Of a DNA stretch of 64,000 nt, positions 27,558-35,983 are shown piece after piece. The stretch spans positions 23,201-87,200 of the forward strand of contig CAYUAP010000004.1 in NCBI GenBank assembly GCA_964442735.1. Direction: 5' to 3'. Positions within the stretch are counted from its first letter, which is position 1. Each line of letters begins with the position of its first letter. Position numbers and translations under genes: made by a program. A model generated the notes under the pieces. That model saw nothing but the letters and a program-made list of their open reading frames with translations, was not told where the DNA came from and ran no database searches. The stretch comes from JAUNBG01 sp964442735. GTDB taxonomy: Bacteria > Planctomycetota > Planctomycetia > Pirellulales > Thermoguttaceae.

Positions 27558-29067
27558 ATCGTTCGATAAAAAACGTTTAACGGAACTGTGTGAAGCAGCT
27601 CTGGAAGAACGTCTGACGCCGGAAGAACGTACAGATCTGGAAAATATGGTACTCTCTTCGTCGGAGGCATGTTCTTTTTATGTTCGGTATGTGGCGCACC
27701 ATGTCTCTTTAACGCTATTTTTCGATGATATTTTTAATGAATCCGAATCTGCGGGGACAGATGTAAAAGTCAGTAAAAAATCAGATCGGTCTTCTGATTC
27801 GAGGAAATCTCGATGGCGCCATTATATCATGTTTCCCGTTGGTCTGATTCTTGTCCTGCTCCTGTTTTCTAGTTGGTTTGTTGTCCGGAATTATTTTGTA
27901 CCAAAAACTTCTCTTTTTTCAAATAGGGAAGTCGAATACGGTCTTGATAACCTTTTGACAAAGAGTACCGCCATTGAAAATAACGGACTTGGCCAATTTT
28001 ATCCTGTTGATACCAATGCGAAACTGTATGGTAGTCGAAAATCTCTTCGGGATTCCGGGCGATTCGGAGTCGGTAATTTATATTTGGAATCTGGTCTCAT
28101 GCGGTTTGATTATGATAATGGTGTTATTTTAACGGTGGAAGGACCAGCACAGATCTATTTTCAGAATTCGTCGAACTGTTTTCTCTATTCGGGTAATGTC
28201 TACGCGAAGGTTTCGGAGGAAGGGAAGGGGTATACCATCAATACTCTTGATGCTCAAATTAAAGATTTGGGAACAGAGTTCGGAGTTCGGATTAAGGATG
28301 GAGAAAAAACAGACGTTCAGGTCTTTAGTGGTTTGGTCAATGTTACTCCTAAAGGCAGGAATGATATTGTCCCGATTACGACCGGAGGATGGCTTCGTTT
28401 TATTAAAAACGACGACGAACCAAGACAACCACTGGATTCCTATACGAAATCGACAGGTGGCTTTACCTGTACGACCAAGGATGGAGAGAGCCAGGAAATC
28501 TGTCTTGTCTGTGGTGGAAAAGTCGAAGAACTTCAGCCACGTCTTAACAGTCAATCAGTCATTTTTACTCTAATAAAAAATTCTGTTTTGGAAACCTGGG
28601 ATCGTAAAGCCTGTTTTTCCATCGACCTGACGGCACTGCCGGAGAAATATTATCATCAGGCGCAGTTAGAACTTGTTTTTGCTCCGACTGGAGTGGGATC
28701 GACTCTCTATCTTCCGTCTGTTTCGGAATTTACTATTTATGGCCTAACTGACGAGACCGCCGATTTCTGGCGGGAAGATTCCATTAGTTGGGAAAATGCC
28801 CCCGGTAACGTCTTGGAACCTGATAAAGTTGATCTATCACAAATGATCGCAATAGATACTTTTACCGTTGAGGGGTTCGACGAGCCAAAAAAGGTCATTA
28901 TTAATAATGAAGCACTCCGTAAATTTCTCTCTTCCGATACCAATCGAATGGTGTCCTTTATTATTGTTCGTAATACAAAAGAATTACGACAATCAGGTTA
29001 CGCCCATGGTATTGCGAATCGAAATCACCCTAAACTTCCTCCTCCCACCCTCCGTTTTATTGAATAA
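27550..29067 (+). CDS. FecR-domain membrane protein with DNRLRE-like C-terminus, partner of the ECF sigma factor
   Basis: The start is put at 27550 (MNKSFDKKRLTELCEAALEERLTPEE), because the frame upstream merely overlaps the sigma gene and AAAGGAAA precedes this ATG. Residues 1-60 are the cytoplasmic sigma-binding-like region, then a single membrane helix near residues 95-120 (YIMFPVGLILVLLLFSSWFVV). The FecR domain follows, with LESGLMRFDYDNGVILTVEGPAQIYFQ and LDAQIKDLGTEFGVRIKDGEKTDVQVFSG. The last about 170 residues (FSIDLTALPEKYYHQAQLEL, YGLTDETADFWREDSISWENAPGN) resemble DNRLRE/disaggregatase-type domains, which are carbohydrate- or surface-associated. Such an architecture could sense an extracellular polymer and modulate the sigma factor. 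Confidence 0.82.
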   Translation: MNKSFDKKRLTELCEAALEERLTPEERTDLENMVLSSSEACSFYVRYVAHHVSLTLFFDDIFNESESAGTDVKVSKKSDRSSDSRKSRWRHYIMFPVGLILVLLLFSSWFVVRNYFVPKTSLFSNREVEYGLDNLLTKSTAIENNGLGQFYPVDTNAKLYGSRKSLRDSGRFGVGNLYLESGLMRFDYDNGVILTVEGPAQIYFQNSSNCFLYSGNVYAKVSEEGKGYTINTLDAQIKDLGTEFGVRIKDGEKTDVQVFSGLVNVTPKGRNDIVPITTGGWLRFIKNDDEPRQPLDSYTKSTGGFTCTTKDGESQEICLVCGGKVEELQPRLNSQSVIFTLIKNSVLETWDRKACFSIDLTALPEKYYHQAQLELVFAPTGVGSTLYLPSVSEFTIYGLTDETADFWREDSISWENAPGNVLEPDKVDLSQMIAIDTFTVEGFDEPKKVIINNEALRKFLSSDTNRMVSFIIVRNTKELRQSGYAHGIANRNHPKLPPPTLRFIE

Positions 29068-29090
29068 ACCCCGAATTAGAGAATAAATTG

Positions 29091-29122
29091 TAGAATTGTA
29101 GAATTGTAGAATTGTAGAATTG
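29091..29122. repeat. 8-bp tandem repeat x4 after the FecR gene
   Basis: TAGAATTG repeated four times, starting 23 bases after the stop. Each unit begins with TAG, and because 8 is not a multiple of 3 the stops cycle through all three frames. Confidence 0.85.
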
Positions 29123-29141
29123 GATTGAAACCTCTTGTATT

Positions 29142-29265
29142 ACTAGTGGTTGCGAACACTTAAAAACGGAGTTGACTGGAACGCGGACGTCTCGTCCGCA
29201 CTGCCGGGAAAACAGGCGTCTCGCCTGTTTTATTCCCCTAAATGAAAGTGTTGTCTACCATTAGT
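29142..29265. mobile_element. Family A core with different terminal repeats (variant A2)
   Basis: The hairpins GCGGACGTCTCGTCCGC and AAAACAGGCGTCTCGCCTGTTTT are as in family A, but the ends are ACTAGTGGTTGCGAACACTT and, inverted, ACTAATGGTAGACAACACTT (16 of 20 positions match). A similar left end precedes the element near 50250. With the 8-bp repeat it fills the 300-bp gap before the DUF1559 gene. Confidence 0.75.
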
Positions 29266-29367
29266 GTATTTTTAGAATAGCATTAGAGGTCAGGAATTAT
29301 AATAATAAAATGGAATGATGTTATTCCATAAACGTTAATAGTCTTTATTAATCAAAGGAGAATTATT

Positions 29368-30468
29368 ATGTTGAAGCGTTTAAAGAAAGCGTTTGGTTTT
29401 ACTCTTGTTGAACTTTTGGTGGTCATTGCCATTATAGGTATTTTGATTGCGTTGTTATTACCGGCGGTTCAGGCGGCCCGGGAAGCGGCACGTCGTATGC
29501 AGTGTACGAATAATCTCAAGCAGTTCGGAATAGGTCTTCATAATTATCATGATGTATTAAATGGTTTTCCGGCGGCACGTTCCCATTTCGGTAAAAATCA
29601 AAACCTCAATACGGGTGCGAGTGTAGAAACCTGGGGATCGGTAACTCTTTTACTGCCGTTTATGGAACAGCAGGCGGTTTACGATGAAGTTATGAACAAA
29701 ATTAAAAATAACAATTACATAGCCCCCTACCAGTGGCTGTGTTCGACTTCAGGTCCATCTATTTCGATGTGGTATTGTCCTTCTGATGGTGCTGCAAGTG
29801 GTTTTGCTGACAGTAATTATCGTAAATGCAGTTATTTGACGTGCCGTGGCGATGCGGTTCAGCGAACCGAATACTGGTCTGGAGTTTATACTAATACAAC
29901 CTATATGTCCGTCTATGACGCTGCTGCCCGACGTGCCGGATTTCATCCGTTCCGATGGCAGAGTATGGCCGGTATTACCGATGGTACCTCTAATACAATC
30001 GCAATGAGCGAAACGGTTACATCGACCGGTAATTCAGATCGACATGTAAAAAGCGGTATGGCCGGTTATGGTACAACCTCGGTTCCCTCTTCATGTCTTG
30101 CAAAAATCGATACCTCCGATCCAAACTTTTTAACGACAAGTGGAGTTACCCTCGGTTATTCCTATCGTGGTGCCCGTGGCGGCGATGGTCGATTAACTAT
30201 GGCGGGATTCCAAACTGTATTACCTCCGAACTCTCCTTCCTGCTCGCCGAATACCCATGAAGCCGGTTGGCAGATCATGTCCGCAACCAGTAATCATACC
30301 GGAGGGGTCAATGCCGTTTTATTCGATGGTTCGGTTCGCTTTATTAGTGAAACTGTGGACTGCGGTCAGGTTGGTACCGCACATGTAACGCCTATTTCCG
30401 GTAAAAGTATTTCCGGCGTTTGGGGCGCCATGGGCTCCACTGACGGTGGTGAAACTGTTACATTGTAA
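29368..30468 (+). CDS. DUF1559 prepilin-like surface protein
   Basis: The 366-residue protein is preceded by AAAGGAG at 8 bases. The N-terminus KKAFGFTLVELLVVIAIIGILIALLLPAVQAAREAARRMQCTNNLKQ is the hallmark of the planctomycete DUF1559 family, with the prepilin cleavage site before F and Glu at +5. The family's middle motifs are present (LHNYHDVLNGFPAAR; SMWYCPSDG; GITDGTSNTIAMSE) and so is the C-terminal H-x-G-G-V-N-A-V-L-F-D-G-S-V-R-F block. These proteins occur in many copies per planctomycete genome and are thought to be pilin-like or cell-surface components; the function is unproven. The gene stands alone 300 bases after the FecR gene and may be controlled by that sigma factor. Confidence 0.93.
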   Translation: MLKRLKKAFGFTLVELLVVIAIIGILIALLLPAVQAAREAARRMQCTNNLKQFGIGLHNYHDVLNGFPAARSHFGKNQNLNTGASVETWGSVTLLLPFMEQQAVYDEVMNKIKNNNYIAPYQWLCSTSGPSISMWYCPSDGAASGFADSNYRKCSYLTCRGDAVQRTEYWSGVYTNTTYMSVYDAAARRAGFHPFRWQSMAGITDGTSNTIAMSETVTSTGNSDRHVKSGMAGYGTTSVPSSCLAKIDTSDPNFLTTSGVTLGYSYRGARGGDGRLTMAGFQTVLPPNSPSCSPNTHEAGWQIMSATSNHTGGVNAVLFDGSVRFISETVDCGQVGTAHVTPISGKSISGVWGAMGSTDGGETVTL

Positions 30469-30507
30469 TAACGTTACATTGTAATTTGATACATTGTAAT
30501 TTGATAA
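30457..30507. repeat. Stop-codon-containing tandem repeat, 15-16-bp units
   Basis: GTTACATTGTAAT, spanning the last codons and stop of the DUF1559 gene, recurs at 30473-30485; ACATTGTAATTTGAT then occurs at 30476-30490 and 30491-30505. Stops appear in all three frames by 30506. Confidence 0.8.
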
Positions 30508-30634
30508 CGGTACAAACGGAAATGAACCGGCTTTTTTACTCCTGCTGAAGAGGGAGGTGAAGTCGAATTTCCGATTGTATGTTAATTGATTATATGTTGA
30601 CCGATTGTATATTATATGTTGACCGATCTGGAAT

Positions 30635-30756
30635 TATACTTTAGGACGTTATAAATGCGGCATTTCCCGGGAGCGCGGACGTCTCGTCCGCATCTTCCCA
30701 AACAGGTGTTTCGCCTGTTTTGAAAAACAGACATTTATAACGACCTTGAGTCTATA
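30635..30756. mobile_element. Family A twin-hairpin element
   Basis: TATACTTTAGGACGTTATAA at the left, GCGGACGTCTCGTCCGC and CAAACAGGTGTTTCGCCTGTTTT hairpins in the middle, and TTTATAACGACCTTGAGTC at the right. The ends are inverted copies of each other. Apart from this element and an ATATGTTGACCGAT direct repeat (30592-30628), the 400-bp gap 30469-30871 has no gene. Confidence 0.83.
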
Positions 30757-30871
30757 ATGTTTTAAACCAGTGTAACGGTTATGGAACAACTCTATTTTAT
30801 TTCGCCGGACAATTCGCCCGCCGAAGTAAAATGTCAATAGGATTCGCTATACTTGAAAAAAGAGTAAACAA

Positions 30872-33244
30872 ATGATGAAAAAGTATCTATCATTAATAAT
30901 AATCCTGTTCTGTTCACCATTTCTATTGGGAACAGAACAGGTTAATTTACCGAAGGACACCCTTTTTATTGAGGCGGAAGGGTTTGCGAAAAAAGGGGGC
31001 TGGCTCGTTGATCAGCAATATATGGATCAGATGGGTTCGCCCGTCGTTATTGCGCATGGTCTGGGCGAGCCCGTTGAGGATGCCGAGACGACGATAACAT
31101 TTCCCAAGTCGGGAATCTATCGTATCTTCGTTCGAACAAGAAACTGGGTTGCTCCCTGGACCCCCAACGAAAAGCCGGGTCGGTTTCAATTGAAGTTGAA
31201 TGGTCAAACTCTTGGTATCCAATTCGGTACGGAAGGAAATAACTGGCATTGGCAGCAGGGTGGATCGGTTACAATAGGAGACAAACTTCAACAGACTCTG
31301 GCGTTACACGATTTGACAGGCTTCGACGGACGTTGTGACGCGATTATCTTTACTGCTGACCCCAATTTCATACCTCCGGAAGATTTAAAGGATCTGACGC
31401 CGTTCAGACGTCGAATTCTTGGTTTAACGGACGATCCGTGCCAAGCGCCGACCGTGGCGGACGGACCGTTTGATCTGGTCGTTTGTGGAGGAGGAGCCGC
31501 AGGAATTTGTGCGGCAGTTTCTGCGGCACGATTGGGTCTTAAAGTGGCTCTAATTCAAAACAGACCTGTTTTGGGTGGTAATAACAGTAGCGAGATTCGA
31601 GTCCATTTAATGGGTACGACCGGTTATGATCCCTATCCAAAATTGGGTGATCTGATTTGGGAATTCGATCCCATGGAGATCGGGAACGCACAAGAGGCGA
31701 AATACTATAAAGACGGACGTAAACTGAATCTGGTCAAGGCGGAGAAGAATATCAAGATCTATCTCTCCAGTCATGTTTTTGCGGTCGAGATGGATACGAA
31801 AGTGCCTGCGGATTCGAAACGGATCAAAGCGGTTATTATCAAGAATATTGAGAGTAATTTGGAAAACCGAATCGAAGGACGCTGGTTTGTTGACGCGACA
31901 GGCGATGGTTCTATTGGTTTTTTAGCAGGGGCTAAATGGCGAATGGGGCGCGAATCGAAGAAGGAGTCGGGTGAACCTTCCGCCCCGGATAAATCAGATA
32001 ATCTGGTTATGGGGGCTTCCACACAATGGTATTCCGTTCCGGTCAAAAAATCTGAAAAGGAACGTGTATTTCCAAAATTACCCTGGGCCGTTCAGTTTTC
32101 GGAAAAAAGTATTCGTCCGGCCTTGGACGGAGAATGGGACTGGGAGACCGGTTTGAATCGTAATCAAATTGATGACGCCGAACGTGTTCGCGATCAGGCT
32201 CTTCGCGGTGTCTACGGTCATTGGGCCTATATGAAAAACGAATCAAGTACCGAATGGAGAGAGAGAGCTAAAAATCGGAAATTGGGCTGGGTCGCCTATA
32301 TTGCCGGAAAGAGAGAATCGCGCCGAATTGAGGGCGATATCGTTTTGTGTGAACAGGATATTATCGAACCGAAGATGTACGACGATGGTTGTGTCATGTC
32401 AACCTGGAGTATCGATCTGCATTATCCGACCAAACTTCAGGAGAAATATTTCCCGGGTGACGAATTCCGTACCTATTGTATTCAAAATGAAATCAAGCCA
32501 TATCTGATCCCCTATCGGTGTCTCTATGCTAAAGATATTTCCAATATGTTTATGGTCGGTCGTTGTATCAGTGTAACACACATTGCGCTAGGGACGATTC
32601 GCGTTCAGAGAACTGGTGGTATGATGGGGGAAGTCGTCGGTATGGCCGCGTCTCTATGCAAAAAATACAATACAGATCCACGTGGTGTTTATCAGAAGCA
32701 TTTGGAAGATCTCAAGTCGTTAATGTTAAAGGGAATAGGACGGAATCCAATGGCTCCTCCCGCTTGGGTGGGTGATGCAAAAAATCTGGCACGACAGGCA
32801 AATGTTCATGTCTCTAGTATTTTAAAAGACTCAAATTATTCCGGAAGTTATATCAATGACGGTATTATCCAACTCGGTAAAAACGAAACGCGCTGGGTCA
32901 GTAGTCAATCGAATGGACCTCCTTTTGCCGAACTCCATTTTGACAAACCGGTTACCATCAATACGTTTCGCATTTTGACGGGCCAATACTGTCAAGTTCG
33001 ATATTTCGCGCCTGTGACCGATTTTGTTCTTCAGTATCGTCAAAATGAAAATGACGAATGGACAGATGTAAAAGGATCAAAAACAATAAATAATATTCAG
33101 TACGACGTTTGTAAACGCGTTGAATCGGTAACGTCACGTTATTTTCGTCTACTGATAACGAGAACGCCTGAAAATAAAGCCCGAATCTATGAATGGGAAC
33201 TCTATAACGTTTCGAAGAATCAAAAGGAAGGATTAAAGAAATAA
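30872..33244 (+). CDS. Secreted FAD-dependent oxidoreductase with C-terminal discoidin-like domain
   Basis: The 790-residue protein has a signal peptide (KKYLSLIIILFCSPFLLG). Residues 25-175 form a beta-rich module (LFIEAEGFAKKGGWLVDQQYMDQMGSPVVIAHG) often found N-terminal in planctomycete FAD oxidoreductases. The dinucleotide fold starts at residue about 202 (DLVVCGGGAAGICAAVSAARLGLKVALI) and is followed by RPVLGGNNSSEIRV, as in the FAD_oxidored family. The FAD-closing motif is visible near the end of the core (NMFMVGRCISVTHIALGTIRVQRTGGMMGEVVGMAA). Residues about 660-785 (INDGIIQLGKNETRWVSSQ, PVTINTFRILTG) look like an F5/8-type C (discoidin) glycan-binding domain. The substrate is unknown. 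The next lipoprotein gene overlaps by one base. Confidence 0.85.
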   Translation: MMKKYLSLIIILFCSPFLLGTEQVNLPKDTLFIEAEGFAKKGGWLVDQQYMDQMGSPVVIAHGLGEPVEDAETTITFPKSGIYRIFVRTRNWVAPWTPNEKPGRFQLKLNGQTLGIQFGTEGNNWHWQQGGSVTIGDKLQQTLALHDLTGFDGRCDAIIFTADPNFIPPEDLKDLTPFRRRILGLTDDPCQAPTVADGPFDLVVCGGGAAGICAAVSAARLGLKVALIQNRPVLGGNNSSEIRVHLMGTTGYDPYPKLGDLIWEFDPMEIGNAQEAKYYKDGRKLNLVKAEKNIKIYLSSHVFAVEMDTKVPADSKRIKAVIIKNIESNLENRIEGRWFVDATGDGSIGFLAGAKWRMGRESKKESGEPSAPDKSDNLVMGASTQWYSVPVKKSEKERVFPKLPWAVQFSEKSIRPALDGEWDWETGLNRNQIDDAERVRDQALRGVYGHWAYMKNESSTEWRERAKNRKLGWVAYIAGKRESRRIEGDIVLCEQDIIEPKMYDDGCVMSTWSIDLHYPTKLQEKYFPGDEFRTYCIQNEIKPYLIPYRCLYAKDISNMFMVGRCISVTHIALGTIRVQRTGGMMGEVVGMAASLCKKYNTDPRGVYQKHLEDLKSLMLKGIGRNPMAPPAWVGDAKNLARQANVHVSSILKDSNYSGSYINDGIIQLGKNETRWVSSQSNGPPFAELHFDKPVTINTFRILTGQYCQVRYFAPVTDFVLQYRQNENDEWTDVKGSKTINNIQYDVCKRVESVTSRYFRLLITRTPENKARIYEWELYNVSKNQKEGLKK

Positions 33245-33744
33245 TGAAATTTAGAATTGCGATTGTATTGTGTTTAATGATTATGGTTGTAACAGGCTGT
33301 AATCGAAGCAAAAAACCGGAAGGATTTCCGGATGTCGTTAAAGTGTCTGTTGTTATAACGCAAGAGAATGCTCCATTAACGGATGCCCAGATTGAACTGA
33401 TTCCGGAAGATAGTGCCATGGATCGTTGGCCGGTTACCGGAACAACGGACGCATCTGGTAAAGCTACATTGGTAACCTATGGAAAATTCGAGGGATGTCC
33501 GATCGGTAAATATAAAGTTACTGTTGTAAAAGACGATATCGATACGAAGAAAGTAGAAGTTCCTGAAGGAGTCGATCCGGCGGAAGTCAAGACGGCTCCC
33601 GGTAAAATATACTCTTTTGTAGAACTCAAATATACAGATCCGAAAAAAACAACGTTGGAAGTTACCGTCGAAAAAGGAACAAAGACGGTTACTCTTGACG
33701 TTGGTAAAAAAGTTCATGAATTCAAAAGTAATGTTCTGAATTAA
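33244..33744 (+). CDS. Small lipoprotein with carboxypeptidase-regulatory/transthyretin-like fold
   Basis: The 166-residue protein has a signal peptide ending in the lipobox VVTGC, so Cys20 would be lipidated. The mature part (VKVSVVITQENAPLTDAQIELIPEDSAMDRWPVTGTTDASGKATLVTYGKFEGCPIGKYKVTVVKDD) is the beta-sandwich pattern of small planctomycete lipoproteins with a carboxypeptidase-regulatory-like domain (TDASGKA followed by PxGxYKVTV). Its ATG overlaps the stop of the oxidoreductase gene (TAATG), so it is translated from the same mRNA. Role probably structural or as a membrane anchor for its partner; this is inference. Confidence 0.8.
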   Translation: MKFRIAIVLCLMIMVVTGCNRSKKPEGFPDVVKVSVVITQENAPLTDAQIELIPEDSAMDRWPVTGTTDASGKATLVTYGKFEGCPIGKYKVTVVKDDIDTKKVEVPEGVDPAEVKTAPGKIYSFVELKYTDPKKTTLEVTVEKGTKTVTLDVGKKVHEFKSNVLN

Positions 33745-33792
33745 GAATGTCAAGTGAAGGAAAAGATTGGAACATGGAATTCTCTCTTGGGA

Positions 33793-33840
33793 AGCAGAGC
33801 CTTTTATTAACAAAAATTGCTCTTTCTCAAGGGTGGTGTT
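33793..33840 (+). terminator. Hairpin after the oxidoreductase-lipoprotein operon
   Basis: GCAGAGC pairs with GCTCTTT-type bases across CTTTTATTAACAAAAATT, extended by CTTGGGA / TCTCAAGG. The stem is imperfect. The rest of 33745-34018 holds degenerate family A sequence (CCGGACGAGACGCC, GACGGGATGTTCG) and no gene. Confidence 0.35.
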
Positions 33841-34018
33841 TTATATAGGTAAAACACAACAGTATTATATGGTAATTTTAAAGGGATACGGACAGGATAC
33901 CCATGGTATTCAGTCCTGAAAAGTACCGGACGAGACGCCTTGTGTCCCGGCGCTCCGGACGGGATGTTCGTGTTCCAGTCCTGTCCTGTAATAAAATATA
34001 CATTCATGGAGTATACGG

Positions 34019-34465
34019 ATGAAAATATCAACGAAGGGACGTTATGGATTGCGTATTCTGTTTGATCTGGCACTTCATCAGGATGAACCTCCCCGATTGA
34101 TTCGGGATATCGCAGAATCACAACATATTTCCGAAAAATATATCAGTCGATTGATTATTGCTCTACGACGTGCGCATATGGTACGATCAATACGCGGAGC
34201 GAAGGGTGGATTTCAATTAGCGATGAAGCCGGAAAAACTGACTCTTCTCGATATTGTAGAAGTAATGGAAGGTCCGATCTCAATTGTGGATTGTATATTT
34301 AATCCGAAAAAGTGTGGCCGTAACGATCAATGTGCCGCACGCGCGATTTGGAATACACTCAATTCCGAAATACGGGAAGCGATGCGAAAAATTACCCTCG
34401 CTGATATTTTGAAAAATTATAATATCCGTAATGCCGCAGACGGTCTTTTCGACTATTGTATTTAA
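34019..34465 (+). CDS. Rrf2-family transcriptional regulator with three-cysteine cluster motif
   Basis: The 148-residue protein begins MKISTKGRYGLRILFDLALHQ, the classical Rrf2 start. A winged helix follows (residues 25-60, ISEKYISRLIIALRRAHMVRSIRGAKGGFQLA, where RGxxGGFxLA is the family wing). Near residues 91-106 there is DCIFNPKKCGRNDQC, with cysteines spaced C-x6-C-x5-C, as in Rrf2 proteins that bind an Fe-S cluster. It sits convergent to metY and about 3 kb from the cysK promoter, so a CymR- or IscR-like role in cysteine/sulfur control is a reasonable inference. The regulator's own stop codon lies within a 19-bp tandem repeat. Confidence 0.9.
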   Translation: MKISTKGRYGLRILFDLALHQDEPPRLIRDIAESQHISEKYISRLIIALRRAHMVRSIRGAKGGFQLAMKPEKLTLLDIVEVMEGPISIVDCIFNPKKCGRNDQCAARAIWNTLNSEIREAMRKITLADILKNYNIRNAADGLFDYCI

Positions 34466-34527
34466 CCTGGAATATTGTATTTAACCTGGACTATTGTATT
34501 TAACCAAAAATATTATATTTAATCAAA
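34452..34527. repeat. Stop-codon-containing tandem repeat, 19-bp unit x4
   Basis: Units at 34452-34470, 34471-34489, 34490-34508 and 34509-34527, consensus AMTATTGTATTTAACCTGG with decay toward the last. Unit 1 includes the last codons and TAA of the Rrf2 gene; the repeated TAA falls in frames 0, +1, +2 and 0. Confidence 0.9.
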
Positions 34528-34546
34528 ATGGTTAATGATTTTAGAG

Positions 34547-34576
34547 TCACACAATTCGAGAGACAGAATTGTGTGA
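34547..34576. terminator. Hairpin between convergent rrf2 and metY
   Basis: TCACACAATTC and GAATTGTGTGA form a perfect 11-bp stem with an 8-base loop, 20 bases beyond the metY stop and 82 beyond the Rrf2 stop. No T-tract on either strand, but it could end transcription from both sides. Confidence 0.5.
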
Positions 34577-34595
34577 AGGCTTGGGAGTATTTTCG

Positions 34596-35876
34596 TCAGT
34601 CATTTAGCGCATCGGAAAGAGCTTCGATAATATCGTCCGGATGTTCCAGTCCAATAGACAATCGAATCAGTTCGGGCGGAAGGCCTGTTTTTTGCTGATC
34701 TTCATTAGAGAGTTGTGAATGGGTTGTACTTGCCGGATGGATAATCAGACTTTTGGCATCACCCACATTGGCGATAATACTGAAAAGAGCGACATTATCC
34801 ACAAGATATCGAGCCTCTTTCGCCCCACCTTTAACACCAAAGACGACCATTCCTCCAGCACCGTTAGGCAGGTATTTTTCAGCAAGTCTGCCGCCATTAA
34901 GGCCGGGATATTTTACCCAGGCCGTCTTCGGATGATTAGACAGAAACGTTGCGACTTTTAGCGCGTTTTCGGAATGTTTTGTCATACGGAGTGATAGGGA
35001 TTCTACTCCTTGCAGAAAGATCCAGGCAGCATCCGGAGCGAGTGTCGCTCCCTGATTACGCAGTCCGACTGTTCGAAGACGCATAATATAGGCTAATGAA
35101 TTTAACTCACCCAGGTCATGTGCAAACCGTAAACCATGATAACCGCGATCCGGCTCGTTAAAAAGTGTGAATTTTGGGTCTGTCCAATCGAAATTACCTG
35201 CATCGACAATAATTCCACCAATTCCGGCGCCATGTCCACCAATCCATTTGGATAGGGAATGGATAACAATATTTGCTCCGAATTCGATAGGACGTAAAAG
35301 GGATGGGGGTGTAAACGTAGCATCTATAACGAGTGGCAGATGATGTTTTTTCGCAATTGCCGCATAACCTTCAATATCGGCAATATCCAGTCCCGGATTG
35401 CCGACCGTTTCAATATAAAGTGCCCGGGTCTTTTCGTTGATTGCGGCCTCGACAGCAGGAAAATCATTGATGTTCGTAAAACGAACGGTAATTCCCTGCT
35501 GCGGTAGAATCGCATCAAACTGTGTGAACGTTCCTCCATAAAGATTATTTGCGGATACAATTTCATCACCAATTTTGGCCAGATTCGTAATAGCGAAATA
35601 AATAGCCGCCGTTCCGGATGCGAATGTTAGTGCCGCTTTTCCTCCTTCGAGCGCGGCTAGCCGTTTTTCCAAGACATCGTTAGTCGGATTCATCAGTCGG
35701 CCATAGATATTTCCAGACTCTTTCAGTCCGAAAAGATCGGCACCATGTTGTGAATTACGGAAATTATATGCCGTGGTTCGATAAACAGGGACGGCCCGCG
35801 CTAGTGTCGCGGAATCAGGCTGTTCCTGACCCGCATGAATTGCTAATGTTTCCAGGTGATATGTTTTATTATTCAT
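34596..35876 (-). CDS. metY: O-acetylhomoserine aminocarboxypropyltransferase (sulfhydrylase)
   Basis: The start is placed at 35876 (MNNKTYHLETLAIHAGQ), because CAAGGAGAATATCAA gives a good ribosome-binding site; the frame is open 21 codons further. The 426-residue product matches the Cys/Met-metabolism PLP family. The visible features are AIHAGQEQPDSATLARAVPVYRTTAY, the cofactor lysine in VIHSLSKWIGGHGAGIGG, and NIYGRLMNPTNDVLEKRLAALEGGKAALTFASGTAA. The SKWIGGHG wording and length favour MetY (O-acetylhomoserine plus sulfide to homocysteine) over MetB or MetC. It is directly downstream of cysK on the same strand, so both are probably transcribed together and give direct sulfhydrylation routes to cysteine and homocysteine. 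Confidence 0.92.
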   Translation of the reverse strand: MNNKTYHLETLAIHAGQEQPDSATLARAVPVYRTTAYNFRNSQHGADLFGLKESGNIYGRLMNPTNDVLEKRLAALEGGKAALTFASGTAAIYFAITNLAKIGDEIVSANNLYGGTFTQFDAILPQQGITVRFTNINDFPAVEAAINEKTRALYIETVGNPGLDIADIEGYAAIAKKHHLPLVIDATFTPPSLLRPIEFGANIVIHSLSKWIGGHGAGIGGIIVDAGNFDWTDPKFTLFNEPDRGYHGLRFAHDLGELNSLAYIMRLRTVGLRNQGATLAPDAAWIFLQGVESLSLRMTKHSENALKVATFLSNHPKTAWVKYPGLNGGRLAEKYLPNGAGGMVVFGVKGGAKEARYLVDNVALFSIIANVGDAKSLIIHPASTTHSQLSNEDQQKTGLPPELIRLSIGLEHPDDIIEALSDALND

Positions 35877-35903
35877 TTGATATTCTCCTTGTTGACGATA
35901 TTC

Positions 35904-35983
35904 GCAATTGTTAATATTTGTAATTGTTAATGATAGCAATTGTTAATGATAGCAATTGTTAATAAACGTAATTGAAATTATTC
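35904..35983. repeat. Stop-codon-proximal tandem repeat, 16-bp unit x5, between cysK and metY
   Basis: Units start at 35904, 35920, 35936, 35952 and 35968, with consensus GCAATTGTTAATGATA on the + strand. The last, most diverged unit contains the cysK stop (35978-35980 on the - strand), and every other unit carries a - strand TAA. It occupies nearly all of the cysK-metY spacer and ends about 20 bases before the metY ribosome-binding site. Confidence 0.87.

Noticed and set aside
35877..35977. SAM or other riboswitch upstream of metY
   Set aside because: The spacer is short and made of 16-bp repeats; no riboswitch core was recognised.
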